Shown: piece after piece, positions 33,831 through 42,702 of the stretch | Numbering within the stretch: the stretch's first letter is position 1 | How the letters are laid out: the number at the start of each line of letters is the position of its first letter | NCBI GenBank assembly: GCA_023410535.1 | Contig: JAEYPR010000010.1 | Coordinates: 124,001-188,000, forward strand | Length of the DNA: 64,000 nucleotides | From: Bacillota bacterium | GTDB taxonomy: Bacteria > Bacillota > UBA4882 > UBA8346 | Reading direction: 5' to 3' | Translations under genes and position numbers: made by a program | Notes under the pieces: generated by a model | The model's input: the letters and a program-made list of their open reading frames with translations, nothing else | What the model was told of the DNA's origin: nothing | Database searches by the model: none

Positions 33831-35687
33831 ATGAAAATCTTCGAACAACTGGTAATGCCAAACGATCTACGCACTATCCTTGAAAAGGCTCACGGTTTGA
33901 TCATTCCGGAAAGCCGGGAACATTTATTCAAATTAGCCCATCATGATCAAGACTATACTGAGGTCAGTTATGAAATTCCGGGTAACGGCACGGTGATTGA
34001 GGCAACGTTAGCGCGTTGTTCCAACGGGGTTGCTGTCAATTTCACTGATCTTTATATGCGTCGTCGCGATCCTGATTGTTTAATTGTCGCTGATGAAGGT
34101 GAAACTGATAAACCCCGTTATGAAGAGCGGTTTGGAAGCACATTCGCGCCGTTGCGTCAACTAACCCATGACTGGCTTGCTTCCCAGGAATTAATCGTCA
34201 TGCCGTTTATGGCTGGCGGCCTGGAGTTCGGTTATCCCGCGTTGCTAGTCGCTCCGGCAAACGCCGGATTTTTTGCAGCTGCTTTGGCTGATTTACAAGG
34301 GTTTATTCCGGCCAGTGAAATACCGGACGGTTTCAAACCCAAAGCGGTAATCTATTTAGCTCCGCCGTTCCGGCATACCCATTTTAACGGAAAACAAATT
34401 GTAGTCCATAACCGTTTACCGGATTTCCATGAACTTTACTCATACAATTTATATCCTGGACCCAGTGCCAAAAAAGGAATTTACGGAGTTCTGTTAAATA
34501 TCGGAGAAACCGAAGGCTGGCTTACCGCCCATGGTTCGACCGTGCGCGTGATTACCCCTTACGAAAATATGCTGATCATGATGCACGAAGGCGCCAGCGG
34601 CGCCGGGAAAAGTGAAATGATTGAGCAGATCCATCTCGAATTGGACGGGCGGGCGCTCTTGGCCCAACATGGCAAAACCGGTGAAAAGGTTTATTTGGAA
34701 CTCAAAGAAACCTGTCAGCTGCAACCGGTTACCGACGATATGGCGCTTTGCCATCCCGCATTGCAGGGTAGCCGCAAATTGGTGGTTAAAGATGCCGAAG
34801 ACGGTTGGTTTTTGCGCGTTAATCATATTAAAAACTATGGTACCGACCCATACTATGAAAAGCTGACCATTCATCCTCCGGAGCCGCTCATTTTTTTAAA
34901 TGTCAAAGGAGTTCCTAATTCGACCTGCTTGCTTTGGGAACATACTTTGGATGCGCCCGGTAAACCCTGTCCTAATCCCCGGATCGTCATTCCCCGCCGC
35001 TTTGTGCCCGGAACCGTGGATGAACCGGTGGAAGTCGATGTCCGTAGTTTTGGAGTCCGGGTTCCGCCTTGTACAAAAGATAATCCAAGTTACGGGATTA
35101 TTGGATTCTTTCATATCCTTCCTCCGGCTTTGGCTTGGTTATGGCGGCTGGTCGCCCCCCGCGGTTTTGAAAATCCGAGCATTATCGGCGGTTCCGGTTT
35201 GGAAAGTGAAGGCGTCGGTTCCTATTGGCCGTTTGCCACCGGCCGAAAGGTGGATCAAGCCAACTTACTGTTGGAACAGATTATTCATACCCCCGGCACC
35301 AGTTATACGTTGATTCCCAATCAACATGTCGGAATTTATAAAGTTGGCTTTATGACCCAATGGATTGCCCGGGAATATTTGGCGCGGCGCGGTAGCGTCC
35401 GTTTCCGTCCGGAACAGATTACCCCGGCCCGGTGCTCGATTCTGGGATACGCTTTGGAATCATTAAAAGTGGACGGAACTTTCCTACCGAAAAAGTTTTT
35501 ACAAGTGAATTTGCAATCGGAAGTCGGCGATGAAGGATACGACGCCGGGGCCCGGATTCTCTGGGATTTCTTTAAGAAAGAATTACAGCCGTTCCTGGTA
35601 TCCGACCTAAATCCGCTGGGACGCAAAATTATCGAATGTTGTATCGAGGGCGGGGACGTCACTGATTATCAGTCATTGATTCCATAA
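33831..35687 (+). CDS. PEPCK-like P-loop protein (DUF4914-type)
   Basis: 618 residues, resembling the uncharacterised DUF4914 family. Several segments line up in order with ATP-type phosphoenolpyruvate carboxykinase: KKGIYGVLLN (214-223) with KKGIFSVMN; HEGASGAGKSEM (252-263) with the kinase P-loop GLSGTGKTT; VKDAEDGW (319-326) with GDDEHGW; and VDVRSFGVRVPP (402-413) with LTADAFGVLPP. The P-loop also recalls HPr kinase (GxSGxGKSE). I infer a diverged enzyme of the PEPCK/HPr-kinase superfamily; its reaction is unknown. The ATG at 33831 has GGAGGTGG 11 bases before it; the frame opens at 33810. The carbonic-anhydrase-like gene follows by 63 bases. Confidence 0.7.
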   Translation: MKIFEQLVMPNDLRTILEKAHGLIIPESREHLFKLAHHDQDYTEVSYEIPGNGTVIEATLARCSNGVAVNFTDLYMRRRDPDCLIVADEGETDKPRYEERFGSTFAPLRQLTHDWLASQELIVMPFMAGGLEFGYPALLVAPANAGFFAAALADLQGFIPASEIPDGFKPKAVIYLAPPFRHTHFNGKQIVVHNRLPDFHELYSYNLYPGPSAKKGIYGVLLNIGETEGWLTAHGSTVRVITPYENMLIMMHEGASGAGKSEMIEQIHLELDGRALLAQHGKTGEKVYLELKETCQLQPVTDDMALCHPALQGSRKLVVKDAEDGWFLRVNHIKNYGTDPYYEKLTIHPPEPLIFLNVKGVPNSTCLLWEHTLDAPGKPCPNPRIVIPRRFVPGTVDEPVEVDVRSFGVRVPPCTKDNPSYGIIGFFHILPPALAWLWRLVAPRGFENPSIIGGSGLESEGVGSYWPFATGRKVDQANLLLEQIIHTPGTSYTLIPNQHVGIYKVGFMTQWIAREYLARRGSVRFRPEQITPARCSILGYALESLKVDGTFLPKKFLQVNLQSEVGDEGYDAGARILWDFFKKELQPFLVSDLNPLGRKIIECCIEGGDVTDYQSLIP

Positions 35688-35750
35688 GGATTGACCACGC
35701 AGCTACCAGAAACGACATAACTTCGAAATACCTAATTAGCGAGGGATTGA

Positions 35751-36296
35751 ATGGATCGTTTATGTAAGGTAGCCGACTACGAAGATATCTTCCCGGAGTT
35801 CCACGGTACGCCGATTGGCCTGCTTTTGGAATACCACAATTTAGACCGGCAATTTGATTCCTATACACGGGCGGAGTTACTCGTCGGCATGTGTATGGAT
35901 AACCGCAAGTTTTTGCGGACACCCGATAATTTTGCCTATGTACTTCGTACCGGCGGCGGCAATCTTCGCTATAGCGAGTTTAAAGTTTCATACGCGGTCG
36001 GAATCGGTAAAGTGAAAGCAATTGCCCTTACTGCCCATAATCAGTGCGGCATGGTCAATCTCTACAGCAAAAAAGCGGATTTCGTCACCGGACTGGTTGA
36101 AAACGGCGGATGGGAACCGGAACGGGCCGAAGAACACTTCGATCAGTTTGCGCCGTTTTATGAGATCAGTAACGAGATCGATTTTGTTTTACTGGAGGCG
36201 CAAAGAATGCGCGCGCGATATCCCAATATTTTAGTCGCCCCACTCTTTTACCAGATCGAAGATAATCTCCTTTATCAGATCCAAGAAAACTTATGA
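35751..36296 (+). CDS. Beta-carbonic-anhydrase-like protein
   Basis: 181 residues. It carries the beta-carbonic anhydrase pattern: Cys48-Met-Asp50-Asn-Arg52 (canonical CxDSR) and His96-Asn-Gln-Cys99 (canonical HxxC), so the three zinc ligands and the Asp-Arg dyad are kept. FAYVLRTGGGNL matches the usual VVRNAGN strand and KAIALTAHNQCGMV the LGHxxCG strand. Short length and odd N-terminus mark it as a divergent branch; bicarbonate/CO2 interconversion is likely but not proven. GAGGGATTGA precedes the ATG. Second gene of the unit with the PEPCK-like protein; ends in a strong terminator. Confidence 0.75.
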   Translation: MDRLCKVADYEDIFPEFHGTPIGLLLEYHNLDRQFDSYTRAELLVGMCMDNRKFLRTPDNFAYVLRTGGGNLRYSEFKVSYAVGIGKVKAIALTAHNQCGMVNLYSKKADFVTGLVENGGWEPERAEEHFDQFAPFYEISNEIDFVLLEAQRMRARYPNILVAPLFYQIEDNLLYQIQENL

Positions 36297-36333
36297 AAAA
36301 AGAGCCGGTCTTTAACACGACCGGCTCTTTTTT
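36295..36333. terminator. Strong bidirectional terminator
   Basis: AAAAAAGAGCCGGTC and GACCGGCTCTTTTTT pair perfectly around an 8-base loop. It ends the PEPCK-like/CA-like operon on the + strand and the mutS2 operon on the - strand. Confidence 0.95.
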
Positions 36334-36363
36334 CGTTTAGCATTTTGATGATTTCAGACATAT

Positions 36364-36690
36364 TTATTCTTGGGTAAAGGGGAAATTGGACACTCGTTCA
36401 ACGTCATGATGCAACACGATCGGATCGGAGATCAAACCAAATTGCGTATCGTCGGGATATGTTACCGCAAGATCCGGTTTTGAACCGGCAAAAGCGCTAA
36501 TTGCTTCGAAATTAATCCAATAGGAAACCATAAAAAAATGTTCATAACCGTCTTGGGCGCGACGGTAAACGCATACTCCCAAGTTACCCGGGGTAGTTTT
36601 CGCCTCAGTTACACCGGTTTGATTGAGATATTTCGCAAAAGCTTCCCCATGTTCAGACGGGACCGCTCCATGCCAAGAACGCACAATCAT
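36364..36690 (-). CDS. ABM-like (antibiotic biosynthesis monooxygenase fold) protein
   Basis: 108 residues with a dimeric alpha/beta-barrel (ABM) look: an opening strand RSWHGAVP, AFAKYLNQTGVTEAKTTPGNLG, then FFMVSYWINFEAISAFAG. Such proteins include small cofactor-free monooxygenases and heme-degrading enzymes, but also proteins of unknown function. No heme-ligand pattern is clear. Its ATG overlaps the stop of the repeat protein upstream (ATGA), so the two are translationally coupled and form the end of the mutS2 transcript. Confidence 0.65.
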   Translation of the reverse strand: MIVRSWHGAVPSEHGEAFAKYLNQTGVTEAKTTPGNLGVCVYRRAQDGYEHFFMVSYWINFEAISAFAGSKPDLAVTYPDDTQFGLISDPIVLHHDVERVSNFPFTQE

Positions 36691-37655
36691 GATTGCTCCA
36701 CCGGATACTGACTAAAATCCCATTCTAAGCAGGTACAGCTGCTTTGCGGTAAATCCGGAAGTTCGGTAACTTCAAAACGATATTGCGAAAGTTGATAACA
36801 ATGGCCAAGCTGTTGATTAAACTTGATGGTCGACTCGGTGAACTCAATCGCTAAGGGAATCACCTCCAGCATTTCTTCATTGAAGAGACTCCGCTTCCTG
36901 CCCGGTTGATAAATGGTTTGCGTATCATTGTAACGATCGATTACCGTTATCCGGTTCGTCGTTGTCAATAATGAAACAACCGCGCCATTTGAAGCAAATA
37001 CCAGCGAATTGCGATCCCCATGGACTCCAACGGGCTGATTATGATAGGCCGTCAATTCCCCGATCGGCGTGGCGATCCGAACCGGTTTACGCGGTTCCAG
37101 CGATTTCAATTGTCCGTCCGGATAAAACGCTAAGCCGTTGCGGACTTCCACCCGCCCCACCGGAGATTGAATTATCATCTTTTCCGCCGGCCAAAACGTA
37201 AGGCTATTTACCGCTCCGGTTTCGTAAAAATGTACGCTGATCATCTTGGCGGTAAATGAACCAAACGGAAATTCAAAAGTGAACGTCTGGGCCAGATTGT
37301 ACTCGTTGGCTTCACTCCAAAATCCGGATAGTTTTCCGTTGAGGGGAAACAGGCGTCGAATCGTTCCACTGGGATAAAAAGTGATCAGTTCGGCCGGGAA
37401 AACGCCGATTGCGGTTTTGATCGGTTGTTGATTTTGCAACGCAATGCTTTTTAGTTGACCATCTTCGTAAAAAGAGAGCGATTTTCCGTATTTCCGCCGC
37501 GGACCTTCATTTTCATACTGCGGGACCAAAACTCCGTATTCGGTGACAAGCTCATTGGGCTGATTCACGGTACATTCTTTGATCCCGCCATCACCATAAC
37601 GTTCCAAACCAACCAATCCGTGCAATTCCCCATATTTGGTAGTAATTTCGCTCAT
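36687..37655 (-). CDS. YwqK/MORN-like repeat protein, unknown function
   Basis: 322 residues built of repeats with the core F-Y-x-x-G-x-hydrophobic-x-S-L, at residues about 20 (RYGDGGIKEC), 62 (FYEDGQLKSI), 93 (FYPSGTIRRL), 143 (FYETGAVNSL), 177 (FYPDGQLKSL) and 220 (FASNGAVVSL). Each is preceded by a T/S-P/A-I/V-G turn. The pattern is close to YwqK-type MORN-variant repeats, which form elongated beta structures and are often partners of toxins or binding proteins. The C-terminus has CTCLEW. It follows mutS2 by 17 bases; function unknown. Confidence 0.65.
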   Translation of the reverse strand: MSEITTKYGELHGLVGLERYGDGGIKECTVNQPNELVTEYGVLVPQYENEGPRRKYGKSLSFYEDGQLKSIALQNQQPIKTAIGVFPAELITFYPSGTIRRLFPLNGKLSGFWSEANEYNLAQTFTFEFPFGSFTAKMISVHFYETGAVNSLTFWPAEKMIIQSPVGRVEVRNGLAFYPDGQLKSLEPRKPVRIATPIGELTAYHNQPVGVHGDRNSLVFASNGAVVSLLTTTNRITVIDRYNDTQTIYQPGRKRSLFNEEMLEVIPLAIEFTESTIKFNQQLGHCYQLSQYRFEVTELPDLPQSSCTCLEWDFSQYPVEQS

Positions 37656-37672
37656 CTTTCCACCACCTGTGA

Positions 37673-40033
37673 TTATTTTTTTAAAACAACCACCGTTGCC
37701 CCGATACCACCCTCATTTTGTTCGGCAAATGCAAAACTTTTAACAAACGGATGGTCTTTTAAGAATTGTTGGACTCCGATGCGCAAAGCACCGGTGCCCT
37801 TGCCGTGAATGATCCGGAAACGTTCGAGACCCGCCAATAACGCTTGATCAAGATACTTCTCCAGTTCATAAAGGGCTTCATCAACCGTCATGCCCCGCAG
37901 ATTCACTTCAGCCGAGATATTTTTGGCCGCCTCAAGACCGGTTTCACCGCTTTTACGCCGTGGCGAAGGATTTATTTTAACTTTCGTCTCCGGGACGATT
38001 TCCATATCGGACAAGGGTAAGTTTACCTTCATAATCCCCAATTGCACCAATGCCGAACTGTCATTTACTTCGATCACCGTTCCGGTTTGACCTAAGGAAA
38101 GCGCCCGCACTTTACTACCCGGTTTAAGTTCGTCGGCGCTGACCATCTCGCCGGAGGCAATCGGTTCCGGTTTGGGTTCGCTATATTTTTCAAGATCTTT
38201 GGCGATTCGTTGCCGGGCTTCATTGACAATACCGTTCATTTCGTCACGGGACGCCTCTTTCAGCCGCCGTAACAGGTTTTCACTGTCACGACGCGCTTCT
38301 AACAACAATTCCCGCGCCTCCGCTTTGGCCTGTCGTAGAATCTCGGCTTTTTCCTGACGCAATTTCATTAATTCGGCTTCGTGTTGATTTTTAAACGACT
38401 CCCCTTTGGCGCGAGCTGCTTCACTGGCAATCCGGTCTTCCCGCGCCCGCTTACTGTCGGTCTCAATTTCCCGTAAAATATGCTCCACTTTCGCTTCTTC
38501 GGCAGAGATATATCCCCGGGCATTATCAACCAGGAATTTAGGGAGTCCCAATTTCGTTGCGATTTCAAACGCTTGACTGCTGCCCGGTAGACCGATCATC
38601 AGCCGATAGGTCGGCCGGAGCGTCGTAATATCAAATTCAACCGCAGCATTGCGAATACCCGGTGTTTTATAGGCAAACACTTTTAGTTCGCTATAGTGGG
38701 TGGTGGCAACGGTACGGACCTTTAACTCGTGAAGATGGGTCAGAATGCTCATGGCTAAAGCGGCTCCTTCCGCCGGATCGGTCCCAGCCCCCAATTCATC
38801 CAACAAGACTAAACAATCCGCTCCCTTGACCCCGGCCATGATCGTGACAATCTGCGTCAAATGGGAAGAAAATGTCGATAAGCTCTGTTCGATACTTTGT
38901 TCATCGCCAATATCACAAAATACTTTTTGAAAGACTGCAACTTTCGAACCAAGCGCGGCCGGAATATGCAGTCCTGATTGCACCATCAATGTTAGTAATC
39001 CAACAGTTTTCAACGTAACTGTTTTCCCACCGGTATTCGGGCCAGTGATCACCAACGTGTCAAAATCACGTCCCAAAAACACAGTGGTCGGAACGACTTT
39101 CCCGGTTAATAAGGGATGGCGGGCATCATAAAGCTCGATAAGGCCTTCAGAATTTAATTCAGGTTCAACCGCTTGAATAGCTAAACTATACCGGCCTTTG
39201 GCGAACGCCAAGTCCAGGCGCGCCAAAATTTCGACCGCCGTGGCAACCGGCTGGTGGACTTCTTTAATCCGACCCGATAGTTCGGTTAAGATGCGGGTTA
39301 TTTCTTCCACTTCTTGCGATTCGATAACCCGTAACTGATTATTCAGCTCAACGACACTGATCGGCTCAATAAAAAGAGTGGCGCCACTGGCCGATTGATC
39401 ATGAACGATTCCCGGAAATAAGGAGCGATACTCCTGTTTTACCGGGATGACATAGCGATCATTCCGGACCGTGACAATCGGATCTTGTAAATATTTACTG
39501 TTTTCCGAGGAATGAACAATTGAGTCCAATTTATCCCGGACCCGGTTTTGATAGACTTTAATCTGGGAACGTAATGAATGCAACTTCGGACTGGCGCTAT
39601 CGTTCAGTTCGCCGTTATCCGCAATGCATCGTTCCAACTCTCGTTCAATTGCCGGAAAAGCGGCGAGTCTGCCACCCCAATCGGCCAGAATCTCCAAGTT
39701 CTCCTGTTTACCGACCAGAAACTCCCGCATCAACCGGGAAGCCCGCATCGTTGCCCCAACTTCTTGAAGTTCGTGCGCGGTGAGCACCCCTCCGATGGCC
39801 GCTTTCCGTAGATGAAGCCGAATATCAAAAAAGCCGCCTAACGGGATGCGGTCAGCCTCAATTAGCAAGTTTACCGCCTCAGTGGTAATCTGTTGTTTTT
39901 CTTTAACCTCCTGAATACTGGTGACCGGACGGAGCTCTTGCGCCAATTCTTTACCCCGCGCAGAACTGGCATAAGTCGTTAATTTATCAATAATCTTGAA
40001 AAACTCAAGCACAGTCAGCGTTCGTTCTAACAC
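37673..40033 (-). CDS. mutS2: Endonuclease MutS2
   Basis: 786 residues. MutS-type core and clamp domains, ATPase with Walker A GPNTGGKTVT (331-340), Walker B CLVLLDELGAGTDP, a long Glu/Lys-rich coiled coil (about 520-620), a KOW-like segment (LKPGSKVRALSLGQTGTV) and a C-terminal Smr domain with VNLRGMTVDEAL and RIIHGKGTGALR. MutS2 suppresses recombination or, in Bacillus, rescues collided ribosomes. It starts at GTG with GAGGG upstream. It leads a transcript with two small unknown proteins, an unusual partner set. Confidence 0.95.
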   Translation of the reverse strand: MLERTLTVLEFFKIIDKLTTYASSARGKELAQELRPVTSIQEVKEKQQITTEAVNLLIEADRIPLGGFFDIRLHLRKAAIGGVLTAHELQEVGATMRASRLMREFLVGKQENLEILADWGGRLAAFPAIERELERCIADNGELNDSASPKLHSLRSQIKVYQNRVRDKLDSIVHSSENSKYLQDPIVTVRNDRYVIPVKQEYRSLFPGIVHDQSASGATLFIEPISVVELNNQLRVIESQEVEEITRILTELSGRIKEVHQPVATAVEILARLDLAFAKGRYSLAIQAVEPELNSEGLIELYDARHPLLTGKVVPTTVFLGRDFDTLVITGPNTGGKTVTLKTVGLLTLMVQSGLHIPAALGSKVAVFQKVFCDIGDEQSIEQSLSTFSSHLTQIVTIMAGVKGADCLVLLDELGAGTDPAEGAALAMSILTHLHELKVRTVATTHYSELKVFAYKTPGIRNAAVEFDITTLRPTYRLMIGLPGSSQAFEIATKLGLPKFLVDNARGYISAEEAKVEHILREIETDSKRAREDRIASEAARAKGESFKNQHEAELMKLRQEKAEILRQAKAEARELLLEARRDSENLLRRLKEASRDEMNGIVNEARQRIAKDLEKYSEPKPEPIASGEMVSADELKPGSKVRALSLGQTGTVIEVNDSSALVQLGIMKVNLPLSDMEIVPETKVKINPSPRRKSGETGLEAAKNISAEVNLRGMTVDEALYELEKYLDQALLAGLERFRIIHGKGTGALRIGVQQFLKDHPFVKSFAFAEQNEGGIGATVVVLKK

Positions 40034-40159
40034 TGATTAAACCCTCTTTTCTTCAAAAATTAAAAACGACACTTCATAATATATGCCCATTTATTTCTGG
40101 ATCATATGCGAATAATCCTTTCTGTCTGCTCGCTTTCATCATTACTTTAAAAAATTGTA

Positions 40160-40189
40160 AAAAAGGGAGAGGCTTTTTGCCGCTCCCTT
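40160..40189 (-). terminator. Intrinsic terminator of lon
   Basis: On the minus strand GGGAG-C-GGC, loop AAAAA, GCC-T-CTCCC, followed by six T. Confidence 0.8.
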
Positions 40190-40214
40190 CCCATTATATC
40201 ATAAATAATGAAAC

Positions 40215-42575
40215 TTAACCGACTGAAACAACTTGCATTTTAGGGACCAACGCCTCGCGCCATACCTCATCCATAGATTCTACCGGAACCACGTCGACTT
40301 TGCGTAAGATATTGACCGGGATCTCTTCAAGGTCTTTCTGATTTTCTTTCGGGATCAGGATTTTCTTGATCCCGCCGCGATGGGCGGCCAATAGTTTTTC
40401 TTTTAACCCGCCGATCGGCAGTACCCGGCCGCGCAGGGTAATCTCTCCGGTCATCGCCACATCTTTCCGAATCGGACGATTGGTCAAAGCGGAAACCAAA
40501 GCAGTCGCAATCGTGATTCCCGCGGAAGGGCCATCTTTCGGTATCGCGCCTTCCGGAACATGGATATGCAGATCATAACGTTCATGGAAATCCTCCGGAA
40601 TGCCCAACTCTTTGACCCGGGAACGAATATAGCTGTAAGCGGCATGTGCTGACTCCCGCATCACTTCGCCAAGTTTACCGGTTAAGATTAGCTGACCTTT
40701 TCCTTTGACCAAGGACACCTCAACCAACAAAATATCGCCGCCAACTTCAGTCCAAGCAAGGCCGGTAGCCAAGCCGATTTGATCGATTTCCTCAGCCAGA
40801 TTATGACGATACTTTGGCGCACCCAAATATTTCTCGAGGTAAACCTTGTTTAAACGTACCGATTTCCGGGAAGATTTGACGATATCCAAAGCAGCTTTCC
40901 GGCAAACGGTCGCTAGCTGTCGTTCAAGGCTACGTACTCCTGATTCGCGAGTATAACCGGCAATCAACTGCCGAATAAACTTCTCGTTGAAAATAATGCT
41001 CTTTTCATCGAGTCCGTGTTCTTTCACTTTTTTCGGCACCAAATGCCGTTTGGCGATTTCAACTTTCTCTTCTTCGGTATAACCGGATAAGTTAATCACT
41101 TCCATCCGATCCAATAAGGGCCGCGGAATCCCGTGGAACGTATTGGCGGTGGTAATGAAGAGCACTTGGGAAAGATCAAAAGGTAATTCGAGATAATGAT
41201 CGCCAAAATTACAGTTTTGTTCCGGGTCAAGCACCTCAAGTAATGCCGAAGCCGGGTCGCCCCGGAAGTCGGAACTCATCTTGTCAATCTCATCCAACAA
41301 GATCACCGGATTTTTGGTTCCAGCCTGCTTCATAATCTGAATGATCTTGCCAGGCATCGCTCCAACATAAGTGCGGCGATGACCCCGGATTTCGGCTTCG
41401 TCGCGTACCCCACCTAAGGAGAATCGGACAAATCGGCGGTTCAACGAGCGGGCAACCGATTTTGCCAATGAAGTTTTCCCAACCCCGGGCGGTCCGACCA
41501 GACATAAGATCGGCCCTTTTAACTCTTTGGTCAATTGGCATACCGCCAAATACTCAAGGATACGCTCTTTCACTTTTTCCAGACCGTAATGGTCTTCGTT
41601 CAAAATAACCTCAGCCGCTCCCACATCCAAATTATCCTCAGTCAACTTGTTCCACGGCAGGGCTAAGATCCAATCGATATAATTCCGAACGACAGTTGCC
41701 TCGGCAGCCATCGGCGGCATCTTGGATAAACGGTCGATTTCTTTCAGCGCTTTTTCCTCAACCTCTTGCGGGACAGTTAACTCAGCCAGTTTCGAACGTA
41801 ATTCTTCAACTTCGGCAGCCCGTTCATCGCCATCGCCAAGTTCTTTTTGGATGGCTTTCATCTGTTCCCGTAAATAATACTCTTTTTGAGTCTTCTCCAT
41901 CTGTTTCCGGACACGTAAGTGAATCTTACGTTCCATCTCCAGAATATCGATTTCTTTCACCAAAAAAGCACAAAGTGTCTCTAAGCGGGATTGTGAAGTG
42001 ACCGCTTCTAAAATATCCTGTTTTTCTTCCACTTTCAAATTCAAATGGGACGAGATAATATCCGCCAGCCGTCCCGGATCCTCAATATTCGAGACCGAGG
42101 TCAACACTTCCGGCGGGATTTTTTTACTTAACTTAATCAATTGCTCAAATTGATAAAGCGTTGAACGCATTAAAGCTTCAACTTCTACTGTCTTTTCATC
42201 GGACTCCAGAACTTCCGCCAATTGCACCCGATAATGGGGTTCGGATTGAAGAAATTTTATGATTCTGGCACGTTGCAAGCCTTCCACCAAGACCCGAATG
42301 GTCCCATCAGGTAGCTTCAATAATTGTTTGACCTCAGCAATGGTTCCCATCGCATAAATATCTTCCGGTTCCGGTTCATTAACCTTTGCCTGACGTTGGG
42401 CGGCCAAGACGATTAAACGATCTTGAACCATCGCCTCTTCCAAGGCGCTAATGGATTTGTCCCTACCAACATCCAACGGGATGACCATAAATGGGAAAAC
42501 GATCATTCCCCGCAAGGGCAGTAAAGGTAAATTTTCTTTAAACGGAACGGCTTCTTGTTCTCCTACATTTAACAC
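40215..42575 (-). CDS. lon: ATP-dependent protease La (Lon)
   Basis: 786-residue LonA: N-terminal substrate-binding domain (LPLLPLRGMIVFPFMV), coiled coil about 210-260, AAA+ module with Walker A GPPGVGKT (361-368) and VILLDEIDKM, and the Ser-Lys protease domain with PKDGPSAGITIATAL (catalytic Ser) and IGGLKEKLLAAHRGG (Lys). It degrades damaged and regulatory proteins. The GTG start has GGAGGTGG nine bases upstream. Single gene with its own promoter; no CIRCE or obvious CtsR site was seen. Confidence 0.96.
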   Translation of the reverse strand: MLNVGEQEAVPFKENLPLLPLRGMIVFPFMVIPLDVGRDKSISALEEAMVQDRLIVLAAQRQAKVNEPEPEDIYAMGTIAEVKQLLKLPDGTIRVLVEGLQRARIIKFLQSEPHYRVQLAEVLESDEKTVEVEALMRSTLYQFEQLIKLSKKIPPEVLTSVSNIEDPGRLADIISSHLNLKVEEKQDILEAVTSQSRLETLCAFLVKEIDILEMERKIHLRVRKQMEKTQKEYYLREQMKAIQKELGDGDERAAEVEELRSKLAELTVPQEVEEKALKEIDRLSKMPPMAAEATVVRNYIDWILALPWNKLTEDNLDVGAAEVILNEDHYGLEKVKERILEYLAVCQLTKELKGPILCLVGPPGVGKTSLAKSVARSLNRRFVRFSLGGVRDEAEIRGHRRTYVGAMPGKIIQIMKQAGTKNPVILLDEIDKMSSDFRGDPASALLEVLDPEQNCNFGDHYLELPFDLSQVLFITTANTFHGIPRPLLDRMEVINLSGYTEEEKVEIAKRHLVPKKVKEHGLDEKSIIFNEKFIRQLIAGYTRESGVRSLERQLATVCRKAALDIVKSSRKSVRLNKVYLEKYLGAPKYRHNLAEEIDQIGLATGLAWTEVGGDILLVEVSLVKGKGQLILTGKLGEVMRESAHAAYSYIRSRVKELGIPEDFHERYDLHIHVPEGAIPKDGPSAGITIATALVSALTNRPIRKDVAMTGEITLRGRVLPIGGLKEKLLAAHRGGIKKILIPKENQKDLEEIPVNILRKVDVVPVESMDEVWREALVPKMQVVSVG

Positions 42576-42616
42576 CGGCTACCACCTCCTGCAGCTAATC
42601 CATAATTTTTCGTATA

Positions 42617-42625
42617 ATTATAACA
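42617..42625 (-). promoter_or_regulatory. Extended -10 promoter of lon
   Basis: On the minus strand TGT followed by TATAAT (42622-42617), about 40 bases before the GTG start. No good -35 box; the extended -10 may compensate. Confidence 0.55.
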
Positions 42626-42702
42626 AGAAATATATTCGTTGAAGTAATTGGAGTTCCTTTCTGTAAAAATTGGAGAAAGCGCCAATACTCACTACCAATC
42701 GG

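Noticed and set aside
36364..37655. Toxin-antitoxin pair
   Set aside because: YwqK-like repeats can be antitoxin partners, but the small neighbour has an ABM fold and no toxin motif.
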